From: Favolaschia claudopus
Taxonomy: Eukaryota; Basidiomycota; Agaricomycetes; Agaricales; Mycenaceae
DNA length: 64,000 nucleotides
Assembly (NCBI GenBank): GCA_037176885.1
Contig: JAWWNJ010000105.1
Coordinates: 744,001-808,000, forward strand
Direction of reading: 5' to 3'
The notes under the pieces were generated by a model. It made no database searches and was not told the origin of the DNA. It saw nothing but the letters and a program-made list of their open reading frames with translations. Positions within the stretch are counted from its first letter, which is position 1. Every line of letters begins with the position of its first letter. The position numbers and the translations under genes were made by a program. This document shows, one piece after another, positions 21,192-33,442 of this stretch.

Positions 21192-23224
21192 TGGTCCTCC
21201 CCGTGGTTATGCAGTCAAAATTTAAAAAGTTGAACCTGATGGCAATACGTAGCCCGATCAGTTCCGGGTTTGCACGGATCACCAACTCTCCATCTTGCTG
21301 TTTTCACGAAATCACAGGAGGCTGGGGAGAGTTCAAGTACCAACGGGCAGCGGGCAGTCATGTTTCTGAGACGAGGGGAATAAGGAAGCAATAGGCATCT
21401 GGATTTTTGTACTGTATATATTCTATGGCGCAATGCGGGGTTGGTGTTCATTTATCAGAGGCTCGAAGATTGTAAAGGCATGTCAGTCATTGAGTGCTTG
21501 TAGGGGGGCGAGTTACAGTCTAGGACAGTTGAATGTTGAATACTGAGTAAAAAAGGCCGGCTGCCTTGGGGCATGAAACTGTTTTCGGCTAACTAGAAGG
21601 CTGGGTGGATTTTTATGAGGAGTTACAGTGAGGGGTCCGAGAGGGGAGGAGGTTGCGAAGGAAATCGAATCGATCATGTCTTGCTTCGATCGCCAAGAAA
21701 ATGTGGGGAAGGTGCAAGAATGTCAAGCGGATCGGGGCGCGGAGCCAAAAGTTTTGTTGATCGTCGCGAAATGCGGAAGGCAGGGGAAGATAAATTTACC
21801 AACTACCGTCAAGCGGCGACGAGCAGGCCGGGGAGCTGGGAACTGACAGAGGCGTACAAATTCTTGTGGCTGACCTTGCATTGTCGACGGAATGAGAACA
21901 AAATTAGAACGTTAGATTTCTTGGGATCTCCCGATTCAGGAGTGAGATGTCTTGCTTTGATCGTGTACGTGTACGCGGGGAAGGTGCCTGACTTGCGAAA
22001 CGTCTGAAACGTTTGTGGATGCGGGGAAATGTGGGGAAGATAAATTTGATTTCGGTGTAAGATGTGCAACGTGTGTGGTCAATGTGCAGTAGGTGATTTT
22101 GATCCCGGGGTCCGAGAGTGGGGGAGACGACACCGCGAGGAGTGATGGCGTATAGCCGCCGAGGACGGACGCCGGACGGTATGTGCATCGGGAAGGTGGA
22201 GTCGGCAGTCACTGAGGAATCGAAGCGAAGCGAGGTTTGTTCGGAGTGTTTCGGATGAATTTGGGGAGCCAGAAAAGAAAATCATGATAAGCTTGACGAG
22301 AGGAACGATGTGGCGAACATGCTTGCTGTCTATCTGAAGCCATTTGCAACGGACCGGAGTCTTTGTTGTTGTCCGACGAAAGAGGGCGGTAGTCGAGGAT
22401 CAGAGCGTCCATCAAGGAGATAAGGACGTCGTTGGTATCGTAATTCTAGGGGTCGGGTGATTGTAGCAATGCGGGGGTACGGGGCAACCGCTGGCAATCG
22501 ATGTCGATGTCAAATACCCCACAAATACCCCGCACCCAGGTGGTCGTCGCTCCTTTATCCACGTAGCACGCAGAACATCATTCACAGTGGGTGAAGTCTC
22601 TGAATTCTTGCTGAGCCCGGGTGGGTGTATATTCAGAAAGATAGTTATATCTAGAACTGCCTTCTTTTTGTTCAACAAAGGTGAAACAGACTGAAACAGA
22701 CGCCTCCAAGGACGATAAGATCGGCTGCCAAGGTGCTAATAATGTGATACAAGTACTGGGGTCTGAGGTCTCCAACGCGATCGAGAGTGAGACCAATTAC
22801 GAGTCGAAGCGAGACGAGGCGTAGAATAACGCTGGTCGCCGCCTGGAGTGATAACAAGGAGATATCGCAACCGAGATTGAGTCGAGAATGTGAAATGAGT
22901 GATGCACGATGTTGTCGGCAGCTGACGTTGCCGGTATTTGACAGTATTTGGCAGCTTAGATTTTTCAAACTCCGCTGTTGTGCCTCACAGCCCCCGCGTT
23001 TCTTTCCTTCTTCCTTCATCTTCCCGTATAGACGGTCAGTGGCTTCAAAGGACCCTTTGTCTTCTACTAACCCTTTCTTATAGGCTCTTTAGCCACCCAT
23101 AGATTGCCAATAGAGCGTTCTCTGTCCTGTCAGCCAGCCTTGTACTGCAATCACTTAGACCTTTACCCTTAACGTTCTCAAAGGTTTGTATCCTGTACCA
23201 ACCCCGCTCTAGACAAACATCCTC
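21192..23224. other. Two-kilobase gap without a supported gene; eEF3 leader at its right end
   Basis: Only short, motif-free frames occur. Within it a segment at about 21676-21800 partly recurs at about 21946-22045 (TGTCTTGCTT(C/T)GATCG, GGGGAAGGTGC, GGGGAAGATAAATTT). The last 240 bases before the eEF3 start at 23225 are pyrimidine-rich (CTTTCCTTCTTCCTTC) and contain GT...TATAG combinations that may be leader introns, which is common for highly expressed fungal genes. Confidence 0.5.
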
Positions 23225-26200
23225 ATGACTGTCCAAGAAATGCCTGCTGCTACCTCCGCCCCCGTTTCTCTCAAAGAATTCGATGTCTCCGGCCTTTTTG
23301 TCTCCGACAAAGCCACCCGCGAGGCCAGCGCAGCTACCCTCGTCGCCCTTGCTCAAGAAAAGGGCCCTGCTGCGCTTACCAGCGTCTCAGACGCTATCCT
23401 CAAGGCTTTCGCCGATAAAAAGTCACCCGCTGCCCGCGAGGGAGCCGCTGACACCATCCTCGCCCTCGCCAAGAACGGCGCTGTAAAAGCCCTCGAGCCC
23501 TCGTTCATCTCCTCGGGCATCTATGCCGCCCTCCTCGAGGCCTTTGCCGACAAAATGCCTGCTGCTAGGACAGCCGCCGTCGAGGCGTGCGCGAGTTCGT
23601 CGCCAACATGAACCCCTGGGCTACCGCCCTCATCCTTCCTGCTCTTCTTCACGAAATCAAAACTGCCGGCAAATGGCAGATCAAGACCGGCTCCCTGGTC
23701 GTCCCTCAATCAGCTTGTTGTCAGCTGCCCCACCCAGACCGCTCGTCTCATGCCCGAGATTGTCCCCATTCTCGCAGACGCCATCTGGGACACCAAAGCC
23801 GACGTGAAGAAGGCTGCCCGTGATTCGCTTACAAAGGCCACCGCCCTGGTCTCAAACAAGGACATTGAACGCTTTATTCCGGCTCTTATCAAAGCTCTAA
23901 TTAATCCCGTTTGAGGAGGTTCCTGGAACCATTATGCTCCTCTCGGCCACCACATTCGTTTCAGAAGTAGATTCCCCCACCCTTTCCCTCATGGTCCCCC
24001 TTCTCTCCCGTGGTCTCTCGGAGAAGCTTACCGCTACCAAGCGTAAGGTTGCGGTGTAAGTTATTCTTTAACCTTGAAGTTTCGAATGCAATTTAACAAA
24101 TATACACTAGCATCGTTGACAACATGTCCAAGCTCGTCGACTCGCCTGTCACTGTCCGCCCCTTCATCCCCAAGCTGCTCCCCGGTCTTCTTAAGGTCGA
24201 GACCACCATCGGAGACCCCGAGGCTCGTGGCGTCATCGGCAAAGCCATCGCCACCCTTCGCCAAGTCGGCGAGGTCCCCACGGGCGATGGCTCCGACCTC
24301 CCCCCGCTCAAGGTGACCGAGGCTTCTACCCTTGCTCACTCCCTCGTTGCATCTACAAGAAGCTCGGCGGCGAGGTCTCCGTCGCCGACGCCATGATCAT
24401 GTACACTTCATCGTTGGCCGCCAACCTCGTCCACATGAAGAACTTCGAGGTGCCCGAGTGGGACAACCTCGCTCCCTACCTCGCCTACGTCGCCGCCACC
24501 CCCGACCCATCTCGGTCACTCACGAGTGGGTTGTTCGTTCCGCTGTTGAAGGTGACGACGAGGAGGTCGTCAACGATGACGAGGAAGAGGGCGAGGACCT
24601 CTGCAACTGCCAGTTCTCGCTCGCCTATGGTGCCAAGATTTTGCTCAACACCGCTACCCTCCGCCTCAAGCGTGGTCACCGCTACGGTCTTTGCGGTAAG
24701 AACGGTACCGGAAAGTCGACGCTTATGCGTGCTATCACCAACGGGTACGTCTCATTCATCTTTTCTTTAACCGTTGCTAAGCCGTATCTTTTAGCCAAGT
24801 TGAGGGCTTCCCGTCCCCCGACGAGGTCCGCACGTTCTACGTCGAGCACGACATTGACGGCAGCGAGGAGGACACCACCGTCCTCGAATTCATCGTCGCT
24901 GACAAGCGTATCCTCGCCACCCGGGAGGAGATCATTGAGACCCTCGCCTCTGTCGGCTTTGACGATGTCCGCCAGGGGACACTCCATCGGCAGCCTGGTC
25001 TGGTGGTTGGAAGATGAAGCTCGCTCTTGCCCGCGCTATGCTCTTCCGCGCTGACATTCTCCTCCTTGACGAGCCCACTAACCATCTTGATGTCGTCAAC
25101 GTGGCGTGGCTCGAGAACTACCTCACTGGCCTCAAGACCTGCACTTCGAGTGAGTCTTTGTTTGGAGAACTGTCTCGTGTATGATACTGAACCCCGTTCT
25201 CAGTCATCGTCTCGCACGACTCGGCTTCCTCAACAACACGATCACCGACGTGCTGCACCTCAACCGCTTCAAGCTGCGCCGCTACCGCGGCAACCTCGAG
25301 AAGTTCGTGCAGCAAGTACCCGAGGCCAAGTCATACTACACCCTTGAAGCCGCCGAGGACTACAAGTTCAAGCTCCCTGACCCACATCTGCTTGAGGGTG
25401 TCAAGACCAAGGAGAAGTCGCTCCTCAAGATGCGCAAAGTCGGCTTCCAGTACCCCAGCTCGCCCGTCCAGGCCAGCTGCACGACATCACGCTGCAGGTC
25501 TCCCTCTCTTCGCGTGTTGCCGTCCTTGGCCCGAACGGTTCGGCAAGTCCACGCTCGTCAAGCTGCTCATTGGTGACATGGAGCAGAACAAGGGCGGTGA
25601 GATCTGGAAGCACCCTAACCTTGTCATTGGTTACGTTGCCCAGCATGCGTTCCACCACATCGATAACCACCTCGACAAGACGCCGCTTGAGTACATGCTG
25701 TGGCGTTACCAGACGGGTGAGGATTTGGAGGAGATGCAGAAGGCGAACCGCATCATCAGTGAGGAGGAGATGAAGAAAATGAAGGACGGTGGTGTTGTCG
25801 TTATTGAGGGGCAGAAGCGGTTGATTGACGAGATCTTGACTCGCAAGAAGCTGAAGCAGTCGTATGAGTATGAGGTTTCGTTCAAGGGTCTCAGCTCGTC
25901 GGAGAACATCTGGATGCCTCGTGATGACCTCGTCAAGCGTGGCTTTGAGAAGGTGTGTTTGTGTTTCCTTCTTTCTCCTGTGGAGTCATGCTTACGGTCG
26001 TTTCAGAAAGTCATCGAGGTCGATACCCGCGAGGCGCAGCGCCTCGGTCTGCTCCGCCCCCTCGTTCGTCGCGAGATTGAGAAGCACATGGCGGACTTCG
26101 GTCTTGAGCCCGAGTTTGTCAGCCACAACACCATGCGTGGTCTGTCTGGTGGACAGAAGGTCAAGATTGTGCTCGGTGCTGCTACATGGCGCCGGCCCCA

Positions 26201-26765
26201 CGTCATGTGTCTCGATGAGCCTACCAGTGAGTCTCGCTTTCTGTTTCGCCGTGTGGGATGTGTTTGCTGACGGTGTCGGTGATGTACAGACTACCTCGAT
26301 CGTGGAGTCGCTCGCGGCGCTCATTGAGGCGTTGAAGGCTTTCGAGGGTGGTGTGCTTGTTATCACGCACAACCGGGACTTTTCCGAGTCGATCTGCAAG
26401 GAGTGCGTTGTCTTCTCTTTTCATCCTCCCTCTCTATCGATTCTAATGCGAAAGCGCAGAGTCTGGGCTATGCGCGACGGACGTCTCGAGGCATCTGGCC
26501 ACAACTGGGTCGAGGGACAAGGGTCCGGTCCTCGTATTGACAAGGCTGATGGCGAAGAGGACGACCAGTACGATGCCATGGGTAACAAGATTGACACGAA
26601 GAAGCAGAAGAAGATCACCTCTTCCGAGGCCCGCAAGGTTCGTTCTTTCTGCTCTTTCTTGTTCATTGTGCTCTTGCTGACGACAAACGTTCTTTCAACA
26701 GCTCAAGAAGGAGCGTATGGCACGGAAGAAGCGCGGTGAGGACGTTTACGGACGACGAGCTCTAA
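23225..26765 (+). CDS. TEF3: Translation elongation factor 3 (eEF3), frame broken by about a dozen one-base differences
   Basis: eEF3 is the fungal ribosome-bound ABC ATPase that helps release E-site tRNA. The ATG at 23225 starts [17 protein letters not shown]-like repeats fill the first third ([31 protein letters not shown]). ABC domain 1 has Walker [11 protein letters not shown] (about 24693-24723), signature [14 protein letters not shown] and Walker [16 protein letters not shown] domain 2 has Walker A (near 25527-25545), the chromodomain-like insertion region after GGEIWKHPN, signature [18 protein letters not shown] and VMCLDEPT. The C-terminus is Lys-rich. Introns of about 50-60 nt are canonical (for example 24056-24110). 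Frame changes of one base occur near 23586, 23703, 23912, 24350, 24509, 24977, 24999, 25222, 25467, 25534, 26304 and 26749, yet residues between them are fully family-like. Assembly error is more likely than true decay. Confidence 0.95.
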
Positions 26766-27280
26766 GCGACCGATCCCGTCGTGCTTGTCTTTCTTTGTCT
26801 GTCCTCCTCTTCCCTCTCTTCTGTCTGCTTGTCTCGTCTCATCTCGTGGAGTCTGTATAATCTCATCGTACTCGTACATATGCCTGCCCTACTACTTTAC
26901 TCGTGTTCTGTCTGTATCCTGCTCTCTGTCTCCCCCGCACCTTGTACAATTTGGGTGCGGGAATCTACTTTTTCTTATACGCCTCGATTTGGGTGAAAGT
27001 GAGGGTGGTCATGACTCATGAACACCTGCTTCAATGCCTGAGAACCCATGAGAATGTGGTTTGCCAACGACCACCACCTATCTAGCTCTGAGATTCCACC
27101 GTGCGGCTATGAATACGAATGACTCTGGGCTATTCCCGAAAGGATATTTCTGCGCACTCTTGTTTCTGTTTCTGCACTGGCCTTCCAAGCCCTGACCCGC
27201 GAGGACGATGCAGACGGCCCGCGTACTCGGTGACACCTGCGGAATCCCGTTTGCGTTCCGTGCGCCCTAGCTCCCAGATC

Positions 27281-29754
27281 ATGAGAACAGCCCTGAGAGC
27301 CCTTCTCTACCTTCCTATAAGATGGACAACTAGAACTGCTGGAATGTTGACCCTGGCTGTCTTTTTCTCGATGTTTCTGCTTAACGCGCTCGGGGTTTCT
27401 GGGCTTCACGTCTTTTCCATCGCGGCGGCGGCTCTAGCCGCACCGAATCCACTGGACGTTCCGCTGAATATCGGGACGGTTCGTGGAGTTTCCACAGGCT
27501 CGAATGGCACGGAGAAATGGCTGGGGATTCCTTTTGCTGAGCCTCCTGTTGGGTCGCTTCGATTCAAGGCCCCTGTGCCGATTACTAGGGCTTTCGAAGG
27601 GATTAAAGATGCGTCGACGTTTGGGAATGCTTGTCCTCAGCCTCCGGGGGATTTGGGTGCTGCAGTTGCTGAGAGCTGTCTTTTTCTCAACGTACTTCGA
27701 CCTTACACAATCGGCTCCAAATTTGGAGGAATTCATGTTGTTCTTCGTAGGTTGGCGACCGCAAAATACTTCAGCTGACGCCCGCCTGCCGGTGCTGTTC
27801 TGGGTTCATGTAAGGGAGCTGTGCAGATACTAAACACCGATCTGAACCTTGTGTAGGGCGGAGCATATACGTCGGGGTAATGGCTCAAAGCCTTTGGACT
27901 TCGGGTGTACTGAAGGGAATGTAGCTCGGCATCCAGCCCTCAGTACGATCCAACGCGTGCGTAACTCTCGTCTCTTTCTCACCGCAACGCCTCATTACAC
28001 TAAAAATATCATAGAGATTCTACAACGGAGCGTGGCCATCAACAAGCCAATAATCTTCGTTTCCACGTCAGTGCCAATGCAATATCTTTCTTGCCTCAGA
28101 TTCGCTTATGCCTTGCAGTAACTATCGCCTGAATACTTTTGGTTTTGTGAATATCTCGACGTCTCCTTCATCATACAAGGCTGATCGACGGACGTAGCTC
28201 TCCAGCTCCAGCGTTGCACCAAAGGATCTAAACGTGGGTCTGCTGGACCAACGGCAAGCGATGGTATTCGTACAAGAGAACATCAGAGCTTTTGGCGGTG
28301 ATCCTGCAAAGGTGGGTTATAGCGCTTATCTACACTATGAGGGTCTCTGTTGAAAGCAGTACCGGCTTAGGTCACGATCTGGGGCCAGGTAATTCGATCA
28401 CCCATTGGTACGAACTCCACTCACCTGTTTGCTGTAGTCGGCGGGCGCAGGAAGCGTTGAAAGCCACTTTTTGTTCCCAGCGAACCAGCCTTTGTTCCGA
28501 GCTGGGATCGCAGACTCGTCTACCGGTCCTTTGTAAGCTAATATGTACTCACTCTCGCTTCTGCTGTCCGTAACATAAGATTACAGCAAAAACTCCCCGG
28601 TTGCAAGCACCTACGATAAACCCGGCAAACCTTTCGCTCGACTTCTTGCGTCTACTGGTTGCAAACCCGGAGCGAGTGCTTTGGCATGCCTCCAAAGCGT
28701 TCCTTTCGAGGTACGCTAAGTATTGCTATCTCTCGTCGACACTGACACTCCTTATGACGGTCTCAGACACTCATGGATATAAGCAACGCGATGATAAACG
28801 ATACCTTGAACAGTCAACTTTGGCAGCCCTCTGTTGGGCCCAAAGGAAGCTTGATTCCGGAAAGAGCTTCTGCTCGAGTTGCGCGCGGCGATTTCTTACA
28901 TCTCCCTTATCTTGCGGGAACAAACGTTAGTAGTATTCGCCTCTCTCTTGAAATCATATTTAACAGTGATTCCAGCTCAACGAAGGCAATACGTTTAGCG
29001 TAACGCTCCGCGACCTCGGACTCGTCGGCGCTGCACAGGATGAAGCTTTCAAGAATTTCATCGGGCATCTTGTAATCGACAACAGCACTTTCACGCCGGA
29101 CATGCTTGCCAAAACGCTCGCCCTCTTCCCAGCCAACGACCCGTCGCTCGGTGCACCTTTTAATACAGGAGACTCCCTTTATGATCGCGCGGCGGCATGG
29201 TACACTGATATCATGTTCCTGAGTCCCCGCCGAAGTTTCTTTCAACGTGCTTCGTCTTTGCAGAAAACGTTTGCGTATCATTTCCGAGAGTTCATTCCAG
29301 GAAATGATCCTACTCTAGGAGGTGTGCTCGTTATCCGTTTTACTTGGAGCGTCGATTCATGTAGGACCCCCCAGTTTTCCATGCCTCTGAATTGGAGCTA
29401 CTATTCGGTCCCATCCCGAATCCTATTGAAGACCAGTTCGCAACACAGATGATAGACTTTTATATCAACTTCGTCAACGATCTCAATCCTGGAGGTAAAG
29501 TGATCTTGAAATGTAGCCGGACTTCGAGAACTCATCTTCTCTCCACAGCTGGGTGGGCCCCCTTTTCCCCCACGGCGAAGAGGCCAATAATGCAACTCAT
29601 GAGAAATAACTTGACGATGATCCCAGACGGTATGTTACTACATGCTTTTCTTCGCTCGCAAGTACAATGATGCTAACCACATGTCTCAGATTTTGACGTC
29701 GAAAAGACCAACTTCCTGAACTCTCCTGAGGTCCTCAACGAGTTCGAGAAATGA
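27281..29754 (+). CDS. Secreted type-B carboxylesterase/lipase
   Basis: The N-terminus has a long hydrophobic segment ([16 protein letters not shown], from the Met at 27344 or the one at 27281), so a signal peptide or anchor is likely. Family landmarks follow across about ten exons: [51 protein letters not shown], oxyanion-hole [34 protein letters not shown], and [13 protein letters not shown], in which the Ser is the nucleophile of GxSxG. Then come LAGTN, NEGNTF, and the C-terminal [13 protein letters not shown] block. The stop is at 29754. The frame between SCLFLN and [12 protein letters not shown] fails to close by one base around 27690-27750 with any GT-AG pair I could find, so a local error or break is possible. 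Expected activity is hydrolysis of carboxylic esters outside the cell; the substrate is unknown. Confidence 0.88.
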
Positions 29755-30227
29755 TGTAGTTGAATACTCTTCTGAAGCTGTATGGTATGAGAAACGAATG
29801 TATCACTTTCCGTCAAACCCACCACATCGATGTGTCCACGCCCGCTGACATGAAGTGCTCTCTCATATTTCTATGCAGAATGTACGAGCCCCCTGTAATC
29901 GATAGCGCTCGAGCCAGAAGCATAAGTAGCAATTCAAACTATACGACTGTATCGTAATGTGGTTCAAGAAGTGAAAGAAATGGAGCAGAGCCAGCAGAGA
30001 TCAGTAGACGCGTTTGAGCCACTTGTATTAAGTTGTATGCGAGTCATTTTGTCGACAATGAGCAGGGTAAACGGAAGATTCTTTGATCAAGCACAGCAGG
30101 ACTAGTGGATATATCGTCTCTGGGCATCCAGTTAGTGGCAAGGAGAGAGAAACAACTGAGGAGACATACATAATGTCGGTCGGCAATTGTAATTCAGGTC
30201 TGCGAGTCGCCGTCCTCTGGTTCATCA

Positions 30228-31349
30228 TCACACCCAGAAGCCCGACACATTATCGGCAGTCGGGGTGGTAAATGCAAAGATAATCGAAGGAAAGGCGGTA
30301 CGGTAGCCGTCATCTGCGACGGACCTTGAACCGCCGATGCACACATGCTCCAGTTTGCAGCTGCTTCTGGATATCAGGGACTGCAGCGAACTAATTGGGG
30401 AGGGGTCCAAGAGCTCTTCGCTGACCTCGAGACGGGAAAGAACAGGAAGGTTGAAGTAGCTGAGACAGTCCGTCATTGACTCGTCGTCAATACCGGCAGA
30501 TAGCCTCAGTGATTCCAGGTGTGGTAATGTGATGCTGGCACCCGACTTCACCATGAAATTGTCAGCTTCCCAGTCGACGTCCAGGTCGAGTTCGCAGCGA
30601 ACGATGTTAGTTGTCCTTTGCAATACAGGGATGCAATGATCGAGATATGTACTGTACACACGCAGCAAGGTCAACTGCGTCCAAGGCAGCTCGACAGAGT
30701 CAGCTGCAACAGCTGCAACAGTCTTAACATGCATGCGCACGGAGCGTAACAAGGGGGCGTCACTGAAGTCGAGGTGTAGATTGGGATGGCCAAGGCCAAG
30801 CTCCAAGTGACGAAGGAGAGGCCATTTGCCTTGTATGAGAGGGAGGACAGAGTCCTCGGTGACCAGTTTCAGATATTCCAAACGGCCGCGATGGGGAAGA
30901 ATCGCTTCCAAAAATTCTCCTTCTCGATTGCGCAGTTGGTCTGTCTTGTACCCGTCATCCACCACGATAGAGAGCGGGCAACACCCAGATCTGTCGAGCC
31001 AAACACCCTGTGGGTCGTGCCGAAGGTCTGCTGGACCCAGCAATAGCGCGCACCACAATTGAGGTGTGGCAAGAGCAATCTGCCGCCATTTCCGACAAAT
31101 ATGCGTTAAATTGAGAGGAGAGTGTAGCCCGAGGTATGGTGCGCACTCGGGGTACGGCGGGAGGACGTTTATAAAGATCTCGGAAATTATTTCGTTGGGC
31201 AATGTCAAGACGGGGTACTGGTATGCGTCCAGTCGCTGTTTGATGGTCGAATTCTCGAGTTTGAGGACAGCGAGGGTGTGCTCTAGGTCAGATATTTGAT
31301 GTTGGATTTCCGCCAGACGTTCCCGGTCGGCTGCAAGGGTGTCCAGCAT
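30228..31349 (-). CDS. F-box protein (coiled-coil plus F-box type)
   Basis: A single-exon gene with ATG at 31349 and 373 residues. Residues 1-40 form a short coiled coil (LAADRERLAEIQHQISDLEH). The F-box follows as YPVLTLPNEIISEIFINVLP with PPYPECAPYLGLHSP and LTHICRKWRQIALATPQLWC. The rest is a leucine-rich region with LDFSDAPLLRSVRM, LPWTQLTLLRVYSTYLDHC and SLISRSSCKLEHVCI. This architecture is very common in Agaricomycetes and is expected to link Skp1-cullin ubiquitin ligases to targets, which are unknown. The frame is open upstream to 31520 only through a non-ATG codon; the coiled-coil start matches the paralogue at 37477, so 31349 is preferred. It belongs to a local cluster with 31792-32908 and 37477-38565. 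Confidence 0.9.
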   Translation of the reverse strand: MLDTLAADRERLAEIQHQISDLEHTLAVLKLENSTIKQRLDAYQYPVLTLPNEIISEIFINVLPPYPECAPYLGLHSPLNLTHICRKWRQIALATPQLWCALLLGPADLRHDPQGVWLDRSGCCPLSIVVDDGYKTDQLRNREGEFLEAILPHRGRLEYLKLVTEDSVLPLIQGKWPLLRHLELGLGHPNLHLDFSDAPLLRSVRMHVKTVAAVAADSVELPWTQLTLLRVYSTYLDHCIPVLQRTTNIVRCELDLDVDWEADNFMVKSGASITLPHLESLRLSAGIDDESMTDCLSYFNLPVLSRLEVSEELLDPSPISSLQSLISRSSCKLEHVCIGGSRSVADDGYRTAFPSIIFAFTTPTADNVSGFWV

Positions 31350-31791
31350 GATAAAGTCTGTGAGGACACTGTAGCTGCAAATGGAGCCTGGCCAGTGGTG
31401 GCAAGGTAAATCGCGGGGCGTCACAACTGTGACTGATCGTGTCCGTCGCGTCAACGAAAAGGATGATGTATCCTGATTCCTCAGGTTGCAGTGACACTGA
31501 TCCTTGGTTTCAAAGTTCACCGGTTCTGGGGTTGTGTGGAGAAAATGACTATACTTCTATACGAGAATGATAGTACACTTATATTGGCGTGAAACTGCAA
31601 GGACTCAAGCTAGTACTCAGGTACTACCCGGTACAAAGGTCAAGTACTTGGCAAAAAAACACATCTGCATGAGGGGAGTAGAATACTACCCGCGTCCTTT
31701 CTCCAAGAGAGCAAGCGACTGGAGGGAAATCGTGGAACAGAACAAAGCAATGACACACAGGAACGCGTATAGCCTCACAAAATGACACAAA

Positions 31792-32908
31792 TCACGTCTC
31801 CGAGTCTTCATCGTCCGAGTTTTCATGGTCAAACACGAATTGAGTTGAGAGAAATGCCTTCCGGTAGGACTCATCTGCGACAGACCTTCCTCCGCCATGA
31901 ATATGCACTTGTTGCAACTTGCAGCCGCTTCTCGATATCAGGGACTTGATCGAAGTAATTGGGTCAGGGCGCAGAAGGTATTCGTACGCGTAAACGTCAA
32001 GGCGAGACAGCGAGGGGACAATGAAGCAACCGAGAGGATCGATTGGGGAATCGCCGGTCACTATCAAGGACTCCAAGGAGGCCAGTTCGACACAGGGTAT
32101 GGTCGGTTCGTATTCGTCGTCTGAGTCGCCTATTTCACATAAGCTGAGATAACAATGCTGCAGGTTAGTCACCTTCTGCAGGTATTCCACACAGCCGTCG
32201 AGGTATGTGTTATACAGCTCGAAAGACGTCAGTTGCGTCCAAGGCAATTTGATCCCTTCAGCAGCGCAAACATTGAGCTCGACCGAACGTAGCAAGGGGG
32301 CGTCGCTAAAATCAAGCTTTCCGTCGAAACCATCCATGGCTACATGCAAATGGCGAAGGAGCGGCATCGATCCCTTGATATTTGGACGATCGACCATTTC
32401 GATACCGAGATCTGCATGCTCCCATCGAGTGCGATATGGCAGAATCGCTACCAGAAGATCCTTTGCTTTACGAAGGGGTTCGCCACCATTGCAATATGCA
32501 TCCACTCGAACAGACAGTGCATATTTTCCCGCTCTGCTAAGCCAGATGTTGCGTAGGTTCATGCTGCGAGGAATCTTCTCTGAGAATCTCTCCGTCCAGC
32601 CGGACGGCGCGCCAGAGCTTGGGCATAGTGATAGCGATTTGCCGCCATTTGCGGCAGATATGCGTTAAGAGGACGGGAGAGAGTCGACCGACAAGAGGCG
32701 GGCATTCAGGGTATGGAGGAAGAAAGTTGATGAAGATTTCGGAAGTGATATCGTATGGTAATGTCAAGACGGGGTATTTGAATGCGTCCAGTCGTTTTTT
32801 GACCATCGAGTGTTAGCCTTTGAGGGCAGCAAGAGAGCGTTTCAAGGCAGAGATTTGAGATTCAAGGTCTGTAAGCCGGAAGCGATCTGCGGCAAGAGTG
32901 GCAAGCAT
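31792..32908 (-). pseudogene. Broken F-box paralogue
   Basis: Same family as 30228-31349. The original start is at 32908 (MLATLAADRFRLTDLESQIS), but a TAA interrupts the coiled coil at about 32815 (LAALKG, stop, HSMVKKRL). The F-box block is intact (YPVLTLPYDITSEIFINFLP, PPYPECPPL, LTHICRKWRQIAITMPKLWR). One base is then lost or gained near 32570 between RAVRLDGE and NIWLSRAGKYALSV. Downstream, the leucine-rich part is open to the stop at 31792 (LDFSDAPLLRSVELNV, LPWTQLTSFELYNTYLDGC, SLISRSGCKLQQVHIHG). An internal ATG at 32806 could start an F-box-only peptide. Two independent breaks make a pseudogene likely, although one-base errors elsewhere in the window advise caution. Confidence 0.7.
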
Positions 32909-33442
32909 GACAAGATTATGCAATTTTGAGCCTGCGCAGAAACTGAGGTGAGCTCGATGCTCACTCCTTCAGGCAGGAGGTATTTAACTTGAATCCCGAG
33001 TTTGAACACCGTAGTGCAGCAGTAGCGACTCCGAATCCGGGAACCGGGAAACAGTTCTGAGCTGAGTAAGGTAAGGTAAGGTACTTGGTTTGTACTTGGT
33101 ACTATGGTAAGCACGCCGCAGGCCAGTTACAGATCTCGTTTTTCGAGCATACCTGAGAGCGAGAATCCGAGGAGGATTTCAAGTTTCCTGTCTGAATCGT
33201 CAGAGGGGGAACAAAGGAAAATTTGATGATTTGGTGGTAGTGTGGACTGGTGGTTCGAGTGAAAGTAATGACGCGTGGAGTCACAGGTCGTGACACAATG
33301 TGGCTTATGTGACTGATCGCGTTCCCATAATGATTGAGTCACGTCGCTACAACGAAGTTCGGTTTCGGGTCTCCGCGAATGGCGGCACAGAGGCTTACGC
33401 CAGTACACCCACCACCCGACCTCTTCGCAAAGCTTCTGCCGC

